Source of the DNA: Perognathus longimembris pacificus | Taxonomy: Eukaryota; Chordata; Mammalia; Rodentia; Heteromyidae | DNA length: 64,000 nt | Reading direction: 5' to 3' | NCBI RefSeq assembly: GCF_023159225.1 | Contig: NC_063173.1 | Span: 12,500,852-12,564,851 of the forward strand | In this document: in pieces, positions 11,191 to 23,736 of the stretch | Layout of the letters: each line of letters opens with the position of its first letter | Position numbering within the stretch: position 1 is the stretch's first letter | The notes under the pieces: generated by a model | What the model was told of the DNA's origin: nothing | The model's database searches: none | Seen by the model: the letters and a program-made list of their open reading frames with translations, nothing else | Program-made: the position numbers and the translations under genes

Positions 11191-12510
11191 ATCTGACAGC
11201 CAGGACTAAGGAGGTTTGATTTGTGTGAAGCGGCTTGACTGCTGGGGGTAGCAGTGAAATTTCCTTTTCTACCTAAATTACAGTGGCTACCCTGTTTGCA
11301 GCCACAGTGGGTGATCAAACATGAACTGGCTGTTTAATGATTGAGAAGCAGGCGCTGGGAGCTCTCCTGAGAAACAGTCACCGGCTGGGCTGGTGCAGGG
11401 AGCAGTCATTCTTTAGGACATGTGTAAAAGAAGTAAGTGGAGGCCCACTTCCACTGGGTTGCATGAAAGTGTGGATATTGTGGTTTAGAGCCCTAAGAGA
11501 CCTTCTTCCCTGCTGTTGTTAATTTCAAGCCCTTCTTGAAGGAAATTCTCTGAATGATTAGTGCAGTGGGGTTCATCTAAGGAAAAAGCCCCATGTAACC
11601 ACAGTGAGAAGTTAAATGACCAGAAGCAGGGCCAGTTGCCAGAGAGACAAAGTGGCCAGTAGCTTCTCAATACATAGGTCCTGTAGGTGACCCTCAGAGA
11701 CGATAGGCTACTTAGTGTGCACACTAAACACTAAGCTGGAAGCTTCTAGCTCCAAACTCAGGAGGAGGTGACCTGTAGACTCCATACCTCTTAATCTTTA
11801 TATTTCTCCTCGTTCTCTCAGTGCCCTTTAGTTTTATTTAGGGTTGTATAAACAGTCGCTTGCAATCACTTTAAAGTGGCAGGTACCCACTTCTGCTAGG
11901 TATATGACTTGAATTAGAGGCACTGTCCTACTTGACAAATTCTTTAGCTTCACTGACAGTATTCATACTGACAGAATTTACCAAATTAGGCCAGTTGGCT
12001 ATCATTCAGCCAGGCAGCATTATTTAGCTATGTGCTAGTTACGTGAGGAGTGGAATCAAATGAATGTATGGTTAACGCCGTTCAGGAACTTAAGTAAAGG
12101 GATCCAGCTAATACTTACTGAAGGAAAAGTAAAATAAAGCCCTCACAGGAGGTAGTATGGGAGCTACTAGAAAAAAGAACAATTGCTACTGAGGGAAGGG
12201 CATTTTTGCCAGTCTGTAAAGGATGCATACGAGTTCAACAGGTTTAGAAGATAGAACATTTCTGGGAGATCATCTGTGAGCAAAGGCACAGAGCCTGGAA
12301 AGTACCCGGTGTGCTTAGGGAAAACATACATGGCAGTATGGTAAGAGGTTGAGTTAGATTTGTGGCTAGAAAGGAAGTTGGAAGGCTGGATCTTGGATAA
12401 TTGAATCATGTTATGCCAAGGGATTTGTATTTCCTTCTGTATGGGATTAGCTGTTGAAGGTTTTTCATCTTCAGAATAGCATGACCCAATCTACATTACT
12501 TAGGTCTTGG
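11191..12510. other. Unique stretch, no gene seen
   Basis: Short ORFs only, none with a recognised family or paired splice signals. Confidence 0.4.
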
Positions 12511-13006
12511 TCTTTTTTTTTTTTTTTTTTTGCTGACAGTACTGGATTTTGAACACAGGGCCTCACAGTTGCTAGGCAGGAGCTCTGTCACTTGAGCCAC
12601 GCCCCAGTCAGACTTGGTCTGTTTCTAAATGGAAGGTCTTAGGCTTTAGGGTTGGGAAGGAGTGTAGTCCTGGTCTTACAGTGGATGGTTTGCCAGGCAC
12701 TTGACATTTTGGGCCCTGATTCATCAATGACTGGTCAGAGCTATGGCCCTCTCACCCCTTAAGGCTGGTTTTCTTATCCATACACTGTCTTCTTGCTAGT
12801 GAGTTGCGAACTACTACTAATAATCCTTTGAGGATCAAAAGCCATGGACTTTGATTGTAGGGAAGCCAAACACTTTCTGAACCAGAGTGAAAAATAGTAT
12901 ATATTTGCTGTTCTGGCTTTTTCTGCATATGTGGTACTGAGGAATCAAACCTAGGGTTTCATTCATCCTAGGCAAGCAGTCTACCACTAAGCCATGTTCC
13001 CAGCCC
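12511..13006 (-). mobile_element. ID-type SINE and a lone IDL left monomer
   Basis: ID-like copy at 12511-12606 and an IDL monomer without Geo at 12908-13006, separated by unique sequence. Confidence 0.6.
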
Positions 13007-13486
13007 CTGAAACCAGTAGGTTTGGTTCAAATGTTCCTTGCTCTCTAGGAACAAACTCAAGACAGAAACAATCACCCTATCTTCCAGGCTCCTGAGAGGA
13101 TGCTAACATCCCCCACCCCCAACCACACTGTTCATTGAATGTGCCTGATTTTAGAATTGGATGAGTTTAAGTAAGGTTAAAGCCCTTGTGCTGGAAGCTG
13201 TAAGACTGAGATAAATAGGTAAGTAGACAGTTACCACGAATCATATGTGGGCATTTCTGTGGCAGGTAAGACTTAGACACAAGTACTTAGTACAAAGCTA
13301 TGTTATTCCCCTAGATTCAGTGCTCCCTCAGGCCAGCATTTGTCTGGTACTTCTGTGTAGCCCCTGCCTCCCTTCCCAGTAGCTGCCTTGTACAAAACGA
13401 GGTACAAAGAGGTGGCAATGAATGTTTGGTGGGGGAATGAATGGCTTAGTCAAGGCCCCTATTTCCAGAGGAGGAAAACAGCACTT
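13007..13486. other. Unique stretch, nothing recognised
   Basis: No coding or repeat signal beyond short chance ORFs. Confidence 0.4.
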
Positions 13487-13500
13487 AAAGATGAACATGA

Positions 13501-13601
13501 GGGACAAGGTAACAAACAGTACAAGAAATGTATCCAATGCCTAACGTATGAAACTGTAACCTCTCTGTACATCAGTTTGATAATAAAAATTTGAAAAAAA
13601 A
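13501..13601 (+). mobile_element. Very short L1 3'-end insertion with perfect TSD
   Basis: About 100 bp ending gataataaaaatttgaaaaaa, flanked by the perfect 14-bp repeat aaagatgaacatga (13487-13500, 13602-13615). Confidence 0.85.
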
Positions 13602-13663
13602 AAGATGAACATGAACCTGTGCAATTCATCCAGTAAGACATAGAGATCTCAGAACTTCCTCTA

Positions 13664-14099
13664 CCTTTTTTTTTTTCCTGCCAGTGCTAGGGCTTGAACT
13701 CGGGGCTGGGCGCTGTTCCTGAGCTTCTTTTGCTCAAGGCTGGCATTCTACCGTTGAACTACAGTGCCACTTCCAGCCTTTTCTATTTATGTGGGACTGA
13801 GGAATCGAATCTAGGGCTTCATGCATGCTAGGCATGCATGCTACCGCTACGCCACATTCTTAGCCCATATTTCTACCTTTTATATTGATAAAATTTGAGG
13901 GGCTGGGAATATGGTAAAGTGCTCGCCTCGTATACATGAAGCCCTGGGTTTGATTCCTTAGCACCACTTATGCAGAAAAAGCCAGAAGTGGCGCTGTGGC
14001 TCAAGTGGTAGAGTGCTAGCCTTAAGCAAAAAGAAGCCAGAGACAGTGCTCAGGCCCTGAGTTCAAGTCCCAGGACTGGCAAAAACAAAAACAAAACAA
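13664..14099. mobile_element. Two IDL-Geo SINEs facing each other
   Basis: Old copy on the - strand (13664-13866) and a copy on the + strand (13899-14099), 32 nt apart with 5' ends facing; together they can form an inverted-repeat RNA hairpin. Confidence 0.8.
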
Positions 14100-14465
14100 A
14101 TCCCAGTGCTATTCCTCAAAAAAAAAATTTTTTTTTGAAAAATCTTTTTACAGCTATGGAAACAAATTCTTATGCTTTGATGTAAGTATGAATTGGTACC
14201 CCTTTTTGAGTTGTGTTTGGGAGTACATAACAACATTTATAACACACAAATGTTAACTCATCAACTACAGTTATTGGTTTATATCTTAGAGAACTATAGT
14301 TGTGAAAAGAGGTATATACTAGTATTATTGGTACAGCATGCTTTGAACTGTGAACATGAAGACAGTAATGTGAAGAATCAAGTTATGGTAGGTCCATCCT
14401 ATAAGATTTTTCTCAAGGCTTTAAAAATGTGAAGACTATGTCAACAGGGAACATGTCCAAGACTT
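14100..14465. other. Unique AT-rich stretch
   Basis: A 79-codon ORF (14193-14432, +) has no recognised relative or splice context; not called as a gene. Confidence 0.4.
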
Positions 14466-14880
14466 CCTTTGTGGTATTGGAATTTGAACTTAACTAGGTA
14501 GATCTGTTGTTCCCATGGCTTGACCCATACCTCCAGGGTTTTTGTTTTTGTTTGTGCACTGGTTATAATTTCTGAGATAGGGTTTCATTATTTCCTGTCT
14601 GGACCTGGACCATGCCTGGACCATGATTCTGCTTTTTTTTTTTTTTTTTTTTGCCAGTCCTGGGGCTTGAATTCAAGGCCTGAGCACTGTCCCTGGCTAG
14701 CACTCTGCCACTTGAGCCAAGGCGCCACTTGTGGCTTTTTCCATGTATGTGGTGCTGAGGAATCGAACCTAGGGCTTCATGTATGCGAGGCAAGCACTGT
14801 ACCACTAGGCTGTACTCTGAGCCCCTGATTCTGTTTTTTGTTGCCCGCACTAGCTGGGATGACAAACACACACCCACCAT
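14466..14880 (-). mobile_element. B1-ID SINE split by IDL-Geo
   Basis: Host pieces 14466-14631 and 14826-14880; the inserted IDL-Geo is 14632-14825 with 8-bp TSD tgattctg (14624-14631, 14826-14833). Confidence 0.7.
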
Positions 14881-15616
14881 GCACAGCTTCTTTCGTTGAG
14901 ATGGCCTACAGCCATGATCTTCTTGATTTCCACTTTCCATTTAGGTGGATGACAGGCATAGGACACTTTCTCCAGCTATTGGCTAAAAAAGGAATCTCCT
15001 GAACTTCTTTTTGCTCAGGCTGGCCCCAAACCACAGGCCAGCTTCAAAGAATTGCATAAGTAAAAAGGGCGCCTTGCAAAATAAACCCTTTTGTCCCGGG
15101 GAATATATGGGCCCTTAAGAAAATTCTGAAAAGTAATATAAGAAACTTTATAAACACTGGGGTACCTCTGAAGGGTGAAGGGGGATTGAGGCTGTGCAAA
15201 TGAGGAGTTTTGCATTTTTACTCTAGATACATTTTAGTATCCCATCCTGATAATATATTCATAACAAATTGCCATGTAACTAAGATGGCGGGCCTGTCTG
15301 CACTTGCCAGGGTCAAGCGTGAGGCAAAGTAGGATTACCTCCCCAAGTCAGCTCTGCCCACACCACCAGAGTTGGAAGCAGCTGCTGAGGCCAGAACAGG
15401 GAGTGCATGTGGGAGGGGGAGAGGTGGCGTGTGCAGGTGGCAGGGAGAGGCGGCCAGCACCGGCCAGTTCCAGTTTACCAGCAGTAACTATCAGATGTCA
15501 TGTCTTGACTTCTCCTTATTACTTTGCCTTCTGTCCTTACACGGGACCCCTAGATAATTCTGTGAACAAGATAAGCAGAGCGACCATGATGAGAAAAGGA
15601 GCAATCAAACCACGAG
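14881..15616. other. Mostly unique sequence
   Basis: No exon is supported. A 113-codon ORF at 15304-15645 runs into a B1 repeat and is likely chance. Confidence 0.4.
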
Positions 15617-16066
15617 ACCATGGGCATGGTGGCACATGTCTGTAATCCTCAAACACAGGAGGCTGAGGCAAGACATGGTGAAACCCCACCCGAACCTGTG
15701 AACCAACCAAAGAGTAACTTGGGAAACAAGGAAAGTATGTCTGTAGAAACAGTATTTTTCAGGGGATAGAGTTGTGGCTCAAGGGGTAGAATGCCTGCCA
15801 AGTGCGAAGCCCTGAGTTCAAGTTCTAGAACCACACACACATAAGTTTTTTGTTTTTTTTTCCTGGGCTGGGAATGTGGCCTAGTGGCAAGAGTGCTTGC
15901 CTGGTATACATGAAGCCCTGGATTCAATTCCCTAGCACCACCTATTTAGAAAACTGCCTGAAGTGGCGCTGTGGCTGAAGTGGCAGAGTGCTAGCCTTGA
16001 GCAAAAAGAAGCCAGGGACAGTGCTCAGGCCCTGAGTTCAAGCCCCAGGACTGGCAAAAAAAAAAA
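15617..16066 (+). mobile_element. B1-ID SINE followed by IDL-Geo
   Basis: B1-ID 15617-15846 (gcatggtggcacatgtctgt), IDL-Geo 15865-16066 with mixed young/old bases. Confidence 0.75.
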
Positions 16067-16327
16067 GTGTGTTCTTTACTTTTATTTAGAAAGACATGTG
16101 TGCAAGGGTATTCACTGCAGCTTTGTTGAGATGGTAGCAGATTGGCGATGTGGTGTGGCTGGTGTAGGGGTGTCTGAGTGGTATCTCAGCTCCCTGGAAG
16201 GCTGAAGTCAACATGGTAACAGATGGAGAACTGGCTCAGGAAGAAAAGACAGCAGTCATGCCCCTCAGAAAGAAAACAGAGGAACTCATTGTGGCATTCC
16301 CTTTAAATGCAGCTTTTGAAAAGTAAG

Positions 16328-16504
16328 ATTTAGTTCAAAGCCATCCTGGGCAGGAAAGTCTACGAGACTCTTATCTCCAATTAACCACCAGAAAACCGGA
16401 AGTGTCACTGTGGCTCAAGTGGTAGAGCACTAGCCTTGAGCTGAAGAGCTCAGGGACAGCGCCCAGGTCCTGAGCAAGCCCCATGATTGACAAAAAAAAA
16501 AAAG
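16328..16504 (+). mobile_element. 7SL-Geo SINE lacking the 7SL start
   Basis: Begins inside the 7SL part (gttcaaagccatcctgggca), complete through the Geo part and A-tail. Confidence 0.75.
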
Positions 16505-16570
16505 ATTAACAGAAAGGAAGCAAACTACTTTGATGGAATTACAGGTGCATACTTCCATGCTCTGTTTATT

Positions 16571-16900
16571 TATTTATTTATTTTTTTGGCCAGTCCTGGG
16601 GCTTGGACTCAGGGCCTGAGCACTGTCCCTGGCTTCTTTTTGCTCAAGGCTAGCACTCTGCCACTTGAGCCACAGCGCCACTTCTGGCCGTTTTCTGTAT
16701 ATATGTGGTGCTGAGGAATTGAACCCAGGGCCTCATGTATACGAGGCAAGCACTCTTGCCACTAGGCCATATCCCCAGCCCCACCATGCTCTGTTTATTG
16801 ATTGAGATGGGGGTCTTACTTTTTGCCCAAGCTGGCCCCAAAGTTACTTCAGTCCTCTTGATCTCTACCTCCTGAGTATCTGGGATTACAGACATGTTCT
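16571..16900 (-). mobile_element. Young IDL-Geo inserted next to a B1
   Basis: IDL-Geo 16571-16783 with perfect 16-bp TSD ccatgctctgtttatt (16555-16570, 16784-16799); B1-like sequence follows to 16900. Confidence 0.85.
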
Positions 16901-16925
16901 GCTTAACATTCTAAAGATAGAAAAT

Positions 16926-17125
16926 GGGGGCTGGGAATATGGCCTAGTGGCAAGAATGCTTGCCTCGTATACATGAATCCCTAGGTTCGATTCCTCAGTA
17001 CCACATAACACAGAAAAAGCCAGAAGTGGCGCTGTGGCTCAAGTTGGCAGAGTGTTAGCCTTGAACAAAACGAAGCTAGGGACAATGCTCAGGCCCTGAC
17101 TTCAAGCCCCAGAACTGGAAAAACA
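16926..17125 (+). mobile_element. Young IDL-Geo SINE
   Basis: Complete copy with (aaaac)n tail; convergent with the copy at 16571. Confidence 0.85.
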
Positions 17126-17302
17126 AAACAAAACACATTACCTAAAGATAGAAAATAACAACAACAAAATACAAATAATGGTATTTGTACTTGTGAGATT
17201 TTTTTTTAATGGGGTAGGCGCGGGGAGGTGGGGATATGTGGGTAGAAAAATATTATTGGAGAATAATGGAAAGGGTCTGGGAAATTGTTTTGATCTCCCC
17301 CC

Positions 17303-17643
17303 CCTCACCCCCACACCCGTTGAGGCTTGAACTCTGGGCCTGGATGCTGTCACTGAGCTTTTGTAAAAGCTCAAGATTGAGCAAAAGTTTCACTTTCAGC
17401 TTTTTGTGGTCGATTTGGAGATAAGAGTCTCACAGACTTTCCTGCCCAGGCCGGATTCAAACCGTGATTCTCAGATCTCAGCCTCCTGAGTAGGGTTACA
17501 GGCTTGTTTTGGTCTTTCATCTACCTACTGTTTTAGACAGAATTTTGCTATTATAGTCCAGGCTGACCTCAAACTCAAAATGCTTGTGTCTCTACCTCTG
17601 CAGTGCTGGGATTATAAATGTGCAGTATCACCATGCCCAGCTT
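17303..17643 (-). mobile_element. 7SL-Geo then B1 monomer
   Basis: 7SL-Geo 17303-17503, then a separate B1 (17520-17643, 'gtgctgggattataaatgtg'). Confidence 0.7.
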
Positions 17644-17943
17644 TGGATCTAATTTTGTATTGCTTCACTGATTTTAGAGAACAAGGAAAATACACTTGGA
17701 TAAATAAGAAATTCAGTTTTCGAAAGATCTTTTCATCTTAATTGGTTTTTAATAGGTAACTTTCATTCTTTAGTGAGTTAATGAAGTAGAGAGATGAGAG
17801 TAAAAACAGTTTGAAGAATAATAGAATCAACCAACATTGTAATTCTCAGATTTCTGATATGTTGTCTTTAACTTTGTAGTTCTCAGATTTCTGATAGGTT
17901 ATTTTTAACAAGGGCCTCTAACAATTGTTAAAACTTAGTCTTA

Positions 17944-18400
17944 GGGCTGGGAATGTGACTTAGCCATAGAATGCTTGCCTAACATGCATGAAGCTGTGGG
18001 TTCAACTCCTTATCAACACATAAACAGAAAAGGCCGGAAGTGCGCTGTGGCTCAAGAGGTAGAGTGCTAGCTTTGAGCAAAAAGGAAGGGGACCATGCTC
18101 AGGCCCTGAGTCCAAGCCTCAAGACTGGGAAAAACAAAAACAAAAACAAAAACTCAGCCTTAGGCTAGGCACTGGTGGCTTGCACCTGTAATCCTAGCTA
18201 CTTCAGAGGCTGAGAATTGTGGGTCAAGGTTCAGAGACATCCAGAGTAGGAAAGTTTGGGAGACTTATCTCCAATTAACCACCAAAAAGTCAGAAGTGGA
18301 ACTGTGGCTTAAGTGATAGAGTGCTAGCCATGAGCAAAGGAAGCTCAGGGACAGTGCCCAGACCCTGTATTTTTCAAAGGGACCAGCACCAAAACCAAAA
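17944..18400 (+). mobile_element. Old IDL-Geo followed by 7SL-Geo SINE
   Basis: IDL-Geo 17944-18155 with (caaaaa)n tail; 7SL-Geo 18163-18400. Confidence 0.8.
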
Positions 18401-18529
18401 AATACCCTTAGTCTCATTTCTAAAACAAAGTTTTTCATGGAGATATATTCCGTGAGTCTGTAAACCCACAGTGGAAATAGATGTTGAGATGGGGATGTTG
18501 TATTTCATATTTAAAAAAAAAATTATTGT

Positions 18530-18596
18530 TATTATAAAGGTGATGTACTGATGGGTTATAGTTACATAAGTCAGAATACTGTAAAGAATACAGCTC

Positions 18597-18628
<32 letters not shown>

Positions 18629-19040
18629 AATGTTTGTCAGTCATGGGAGGGGCTTGAATTTAGGGCCTGGGCACTGTCTCTGACTTTTTTGCTCAAGGCT
18701 ATTACTCTACCATTTGAGCCACAGTACCATTTCTGGCTTTTTCTGTGGATAATTGGAGATAAGGGTCTCATGGATTTTCCTGCCTCAGCTGTCTTCGAAC
18801 CGCAATACTCAGATCTCAGCCTCCTAAGTAGCTAAGATTACAGGTGTGAGCCACCAGTGCCCAGCAAGAGTACATTTCTTTTTGGACAGTGTCACCCCTT
18901 CCATTGCTCTCTCTCAGTTTTTCACTCCCTTTCCCACAAGTTGTGTAGTTCATATTTCATATGTTCTAAAATGCTTTCTGTTTTGCTCATTTGCACATTT
19001 GTTTTTGTTTTGCATATTTTAATACTGAAAATGGGGTGCA
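18530..19040 (-). mobile_element. L1 3'-end-like fragment split by 7SL-Geo, with (TG)n
   Basis: Fragment halves ('tagttacataagtcag', 'agtacatttctttttggaca') are separated by a (TG)n run (18595-18627) and a 7SL-Geo (18632-18865). Confidence 0.6.
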
Positions 19041-19075
19041 TTTGATAATTGGTAAATTCAATTGCCATTGGCTTT

Positions 19076-19495
19076 TGTTTTTTTTTGTGCCAGTGCTGGA
19101 AGTTGAACTTGGGGTCTCGGGGTGTGTGTGATGTCCCTTAGTTTACACTCAAGGCTGGCACTCTACCACTTGAGCCATAGCTCCAGTTCTCAGGTTTGTC
19201 TGCTCAAGCTACCTTTGAACTCAGATCCTTACGATTTCAGACTTCTGAATAGCTAGTGTTAATAGGTGTGAATCACCAGCACCCACTTATTTTGTAGCTT
19301 AGTTTTACCCGGTAACTAAGTTTTCTGAGCTTTTTGTATTGATGATGATGATGATATAGTTGTACAAAGGGTTTACAATTCCGTAAGTCAAGTTATGAGT
19401 ATGACTCTTGGTCAATGAACTTCATCTATGGTAAAATGAAAATGATAATAATGCCTGCCTCATGGCCTCTGTGAGAGAGGGAATCACTTTCCAGT
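19076..19495. mobile_element. 7SL-Geo, L1 3'-end scrap and MIR
   Basis: 7SL-Geo on - (19076-19290), L1 3'-end scrap on - with (GAT)n (19336-19415), MIR on + (19416-19495, 'gataataatgcctgcctcat'). Confidence 0.6.
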
Positions 19496-19621
19496 GGTGC
19501 AGTGGCACCCAAGCGCTCGTTGGTGGTTTGGTGCGGATGGTAGCATCCCAAGTAGAGAGGGTGATGTGGATCTGAGGTAAAGATGGTGGGTAGATGAAAA
19601 ATGACCACAAACCTGTTCTTT

Positions 19622-19935
19622 TTGTGTGTGTGTGTATTGGTCCTCGGGGATTGACCTCAGAACCTAGGCACTGACCCTGAGCTTTCTTTGTACAAGGTTA
19701 TCACTCTACCACTTGAGCCACAACCCCACTGCCAGTGGTGCTTAAATAGAGCTTTCTTCTGTAGGCTGGCTTTGAACCATGATCCTCACATCTCAGCCTC
19801 CTGAGTAGCTAGGATTATAACTGTGAGTTGCCAGCACCTGGCTGGTACTGGGGTTTGAACTCAGTTTACCCTTGGCTTGGCTTACTTGCTTTGCTGGCAC
19901 TCTACCTGCAGCTTGACCTACATCTCCAATCCTAC
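19622..19935 (-). mobile_element. 7SL-Geo and ID-like SINE
   Basis: TG run then diverged 7SL-Geo (to 19845), adjoining an ID-like piece (19846-19935). Confidence 0.65.
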
Positions 19936-20072
19936 TCCTGCCTTTTTTTTTCCTTCTTGTTTTTTTTGGCACATACATGACCTCATTCATTTAAGCTGGG
20001 TAGTTTAGAAGTACTTCTAGTATTTTCCCTTTCTCGTGTTTTACTTAAAACTGATTTGAAAAGTGAATTATT

Positions 20073-20274
20073 GGGCTGGGAATGTGGCCTAGTGGCAAGA
20101 GTGCTTGCCTCGTATACATGAAGCCCTGAGTTCCATTCCTCAGCACCACATATATAGAAAAAGCTGGACGTTGCACTGTGGCTCAAGTGGTAGAGTGCTA
20201 GCCTTGGGCAAAAGGAAGCCAGGGACAGTGCTCAGGCCCTGAGTTCAAGCCCCGGGAGTGGCAAAAAAAGAAAA
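20073..20274 (+). mobile_element. IDL-Geo SINE with perfect 15-bp TSD
   Basis: TSD gaaaagtgaattatt at 20058-20072 and 20275-20289. Confidence 0.92.
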
Positions 20275-20289
20275 GAAAAGTGAATTATT

Positions 20290-20632
20290 AGGGGCTAGAG
20301 GTGTGGCTCAAGTGGTAGAGTTCTTGTCTAGCAAGTACATGGAATTCAAACCCAAGTGTTGCCAATAAAGGTCAAAAAGCAAATTGTGGGCAGGCAGTGG
20401 TGGCTCAGGCCTGTAATCCTAGCTACTCAGGAGGCTGAGAACTAAGGGTCACGGTTTGAAGTCCACCCAGGCAGGAAAACCTGTGAGACTCTTATCTCCA
20501 ATAAACTACCAAAAAGCCAGAAGTGGAGCTGTGGCTCAAGTGGTGGAGTGCTAGCCTTGAGCAAAAGAGGCTCAGGTGCAGCACCCAGACCCTGAGTTCA
20601 AGCCTCAGGACAGGCACACATACACACCCAAA
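20290..20632 (+). mobile_element. ID-type SINE then 7SL-Geo
   Basis: ID 20290-20372 (ggggctagaggtgtggctca); 7SL-Geo 20388-20632. Confidence 0.75.
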
Positions 20633-20837
20633 AAGAACAGAACAAAAAAAATTATTTTGTGGTAAAGCCCTATTGTTTGCAGGTAAGCTTCCTGCCTTAG
20701 CCCATTCTGAGTTATTTCATCCCTCGTAACTCTTTTCGGCCAGTCCTGTGTCCTGTTTTCCATGCTGCAGTCTTCACCAAACGAGGGTGGTAGCAATCTC
20801 TCCTGCTGCTCCCCATCCATCCTGCTCTTCTGATACA

Positions 20838-20956
20838 CTGGGCTCAGTGGCCCACACCTGTAATCTCCACAACTCAGCTGCTCACAAGTTGGAGACCAGC
20901 CTGGGCCATCTAGTGAAATTCTTTCAGGAAGAAACAAAACAAAATGAAACAAAAAC
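20838..20956 (+). mobile_element. B1 SINE
   Basis: 7SL-like sequence (cagtggcccacacctgtaat) with (aaaac)n tail. Confidence 0.65.
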
Positions 20957-22209
20957 CAGTTCCTTTCTGGTTAGTTGCGGCTGCCCTCCCTTGGCAGTGC
21001 AGTTTTGCCTCAGCAGCTGCCACCCAACTCGTGTGTCCACACTCAGTTGCCAGTGCCCAGTGTGTGGTCCCCTGGCACGTTCCACTGCCCCCTGTGCTGT
21101 GCTCCTCACGCCTCTGTTCTTTGGCTTCATTTTATGGACAAACACGTTTCTTCCTCCACGGGATTATAAACTTGGACTTAAAGACTGTGTAATTCATCTT
21201 TGAATCACAGTACATTACATAGTTATTTCATGTTAGTGGCTGAATATCCCTAATTAAAATTTACTGATTCTAAGAAAAGAGCAACGTGTGTGTGTGTCTG
21301 CAACACAAAGGCTTATCCCTAATAGAGGGAGATTTCAGTTAGTAAAATTGCTTTGTAGGAGTTTGCCCTTCTTGGCAGAGCCAGGTACACGGGATTTATT
21401 TTATCCAATGAAGATCAGTTTACTTGGGGACTCTGAGGATGGGGATATCATAATCGTCATGATGTTGTTTTCATGAGCTGTGGTGACAGAAGGACAAGTG
21501 GAAATGCTTTGTGTTCTCATGAGCATAGCAGAGGGAGCTGAGGAGCAGTGGAGAGAGCAGATTTAGATGACTTCACCTTGGACATTGAGGGGCAGGTATT
21601 TTCTTCCTGCTGAGACTTAGATTCCTAATCTATAACATTGTAGTAATAGACATTCTTGCCTCTTAGTGTTGGTTCTTTGATGGGAAGTTGAAATGCGAGA
21701 CAGCCTCTTCCTTTAATTTTTGAAGTATGTTCAAACTTTAGGGTTTTATCATGCCCCATGTTATACACTATTCTCAGAAGCTACCTGTAGACTGCTTGAG
21801 TATAGCTCTAATCCTGGTATTATGTGTCCTGCTAAATTGGTACAACCACTTTCAAAGGACCTCCTACTTCAAAGTGTTAGTGAAGCTCCCACTATGCTTT
21901 GCTTCTGGATTGAGACCCAGTCAGATGGCAGAGTGCCTTAGAAAGGAAACCCTAAGCAATGATAATGGGTTGGAGTTGTGTTATTGTTGGGGTATCCTGC
22001 CGGAAGAGTCGGGGGGGTTCTGGAGGTGGGAAGGTACTTAGAATCTAATCCACTCCTTCCCTCCTGAGACCCAAGCTAGAGCAAGTGACTTGCCCTGAGC
22101 CACATGGCCACTAAGTGAACTGTCTAGAATTTACTTCTAGGGGCTTTCAATAAGCTTCTCTCACTGTGGAAGCCATCTCCAGGAGTCTTTGGGTTTTTTT
22201 TTTTTGGTC
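20957..22209. other. Unique stretch with possible MIR remains
   Basis: An antisense MIR-like piece at 22050-22150 (agtgacttgccctgagccac). Short ORFs at 20748-21203 and 21720-22041 are not supported as genes. Confidence 0.45.
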
Positions 22210-23161
22210 TGTTTGTTTTGTTTTGTTTTGGTAGTGGGGCTTGAACTCAGGGCCTGGGTGCTGTTCCTGAGCTCTTTTACTCAAGGCTAGCACTCTACTT
22301 TGAGTTAAGAGCTCCACTTCTGTTTTTTTCTGTTTTTGTTTTGCCAGTCCTGGTGCTTGAACTCAGGGCCTGAGCATTGTCCTTGGCTTCTTTTTGCTCA
22401 AGGCTAGCATTCTACCTCTTGAGCCAAAGTACCACTTCTGGCTTTTTCTGTATACTTGGTGCTAAGGAATTGAACTCAGTGTTTTTATGTACATGAGGCA
22501 AGCACTCTACTCTAGTCCCAGCCCTGGTTTTGTTTTTTGGGTTTTTTTGAGTGGTTAATTGGAGATAAGAGTCACCAATTTTCTGCCTAGGCTAGCTTCG
22601 AACTGAGATCCTCAGATCTCAGCCTCCTGAGTAGCTAAGATTACAGATGTGAGCCATCAGCATCTGATGTGTGTGTGTGCGTGAATATGTATGCTGGTAC
22701 TGGGGCTTAAACTAGGCCTTGGACACTGTCCCTTATTAGCTTTTTGCTCAAAGCTGATGTCCTTCCACTTGAGTCACAGCTATTTAGTGATAGTAAGAGA
22801 TAAGAGTCTCACAGACTTTCTTGCCCAGGCTGGTTTTGACCAGCGATCCTCAGATCTCAGCCTCCTGAGTAGCTAGGATTACAGGTGTGAGCCTCCAGAA
22901 CCCATGTTTCTGTGATTCATTTTTTATTTTTTAGTTAGGTCTGAGGCTTGAACTTAGGGACTGGGTGCTGTCCTTGAGCTCTTTTACTCAAGGCTAGTGC
23001 TCTACTTGAGCCGCAGTGTCATTTTTCATTTTTTAGTGGTTAATTGGAGGTAAGAGTCTCACGGGGACTTTTCTGCCTGGGCTGGCTTTGTGAACCGCAG
23101 TCCTCCGATCTCAGCCTCCTGAGTAGCTAGGATTACAGGCGTGAGCCACCAGCACCCAGCT
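22210..23161 (-). mobile_element. Three consecutive 7SL-Geo SINEs, the first holding an IDL-Geo
   Basis: 7SL-Geo 22210-22660 with IDL-Geo at 22341-22523; 7SL-Geo 22690-22905 after a TG run; 7SL-Geo 22915-23161. Confidence 0.75.
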
Positions 23162-23736
23162 CTGTGATTCTTTACTGTTGGACTTTTCCCTATTTGAGTC
23201 TCCTTTGCCTTCTATCATCCATTTTGTGTTTATGAGCAAACATTGTGCCAGACAGGTTGCCTGTAAGGACTCAGAGCCACTTTGTACTCCTATGTGATCC
23301 TCTGTGACCATGAAAACAGGGTGAGCAGGTTCTTAGGTGTTTTGTAGAAAGCTCTTCTTGAGGGAGAACTGAGTGAGGCCTCTGGTCTACTAATGAGTCC
23401 TCTCTGGGGTTTGATTTGCCTTCTGCTCTTCTCCCCAGGAAGCCTTACTAACACTGACTCATTAACCAGCGCTGCCCTCTGGAGAGGGAGAATGAGGCCT
23501 TGGTAAATAAGCTGGGGCCAGGTTTCTGAAACAGTGCTCCCCTGCAACCAGCTGCTGGGCTGCAGTTCCTTCCCAGGCTCCCCTGCTCCCCCCTTCCTAG
23601 TGGAAGGCCTCTCCTGGTGCGCACTCAGGAGTTGTGGTCCTTTCATTAAAGGTTTTGAATTCTCAAAAGATAAATCTTTAGTGATGACTTCTGAAATTAG
23701 AGCTGTTTGGTTGGTACAATTAAAAAGATGACTTAC
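23162..23736. other. Unique stretch, no gene called
   Basis: An antisense ORF of 152 codons (23290-23748) has no recognised family and crosses into a repeat; treated as chance. Confidence 0.4.
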
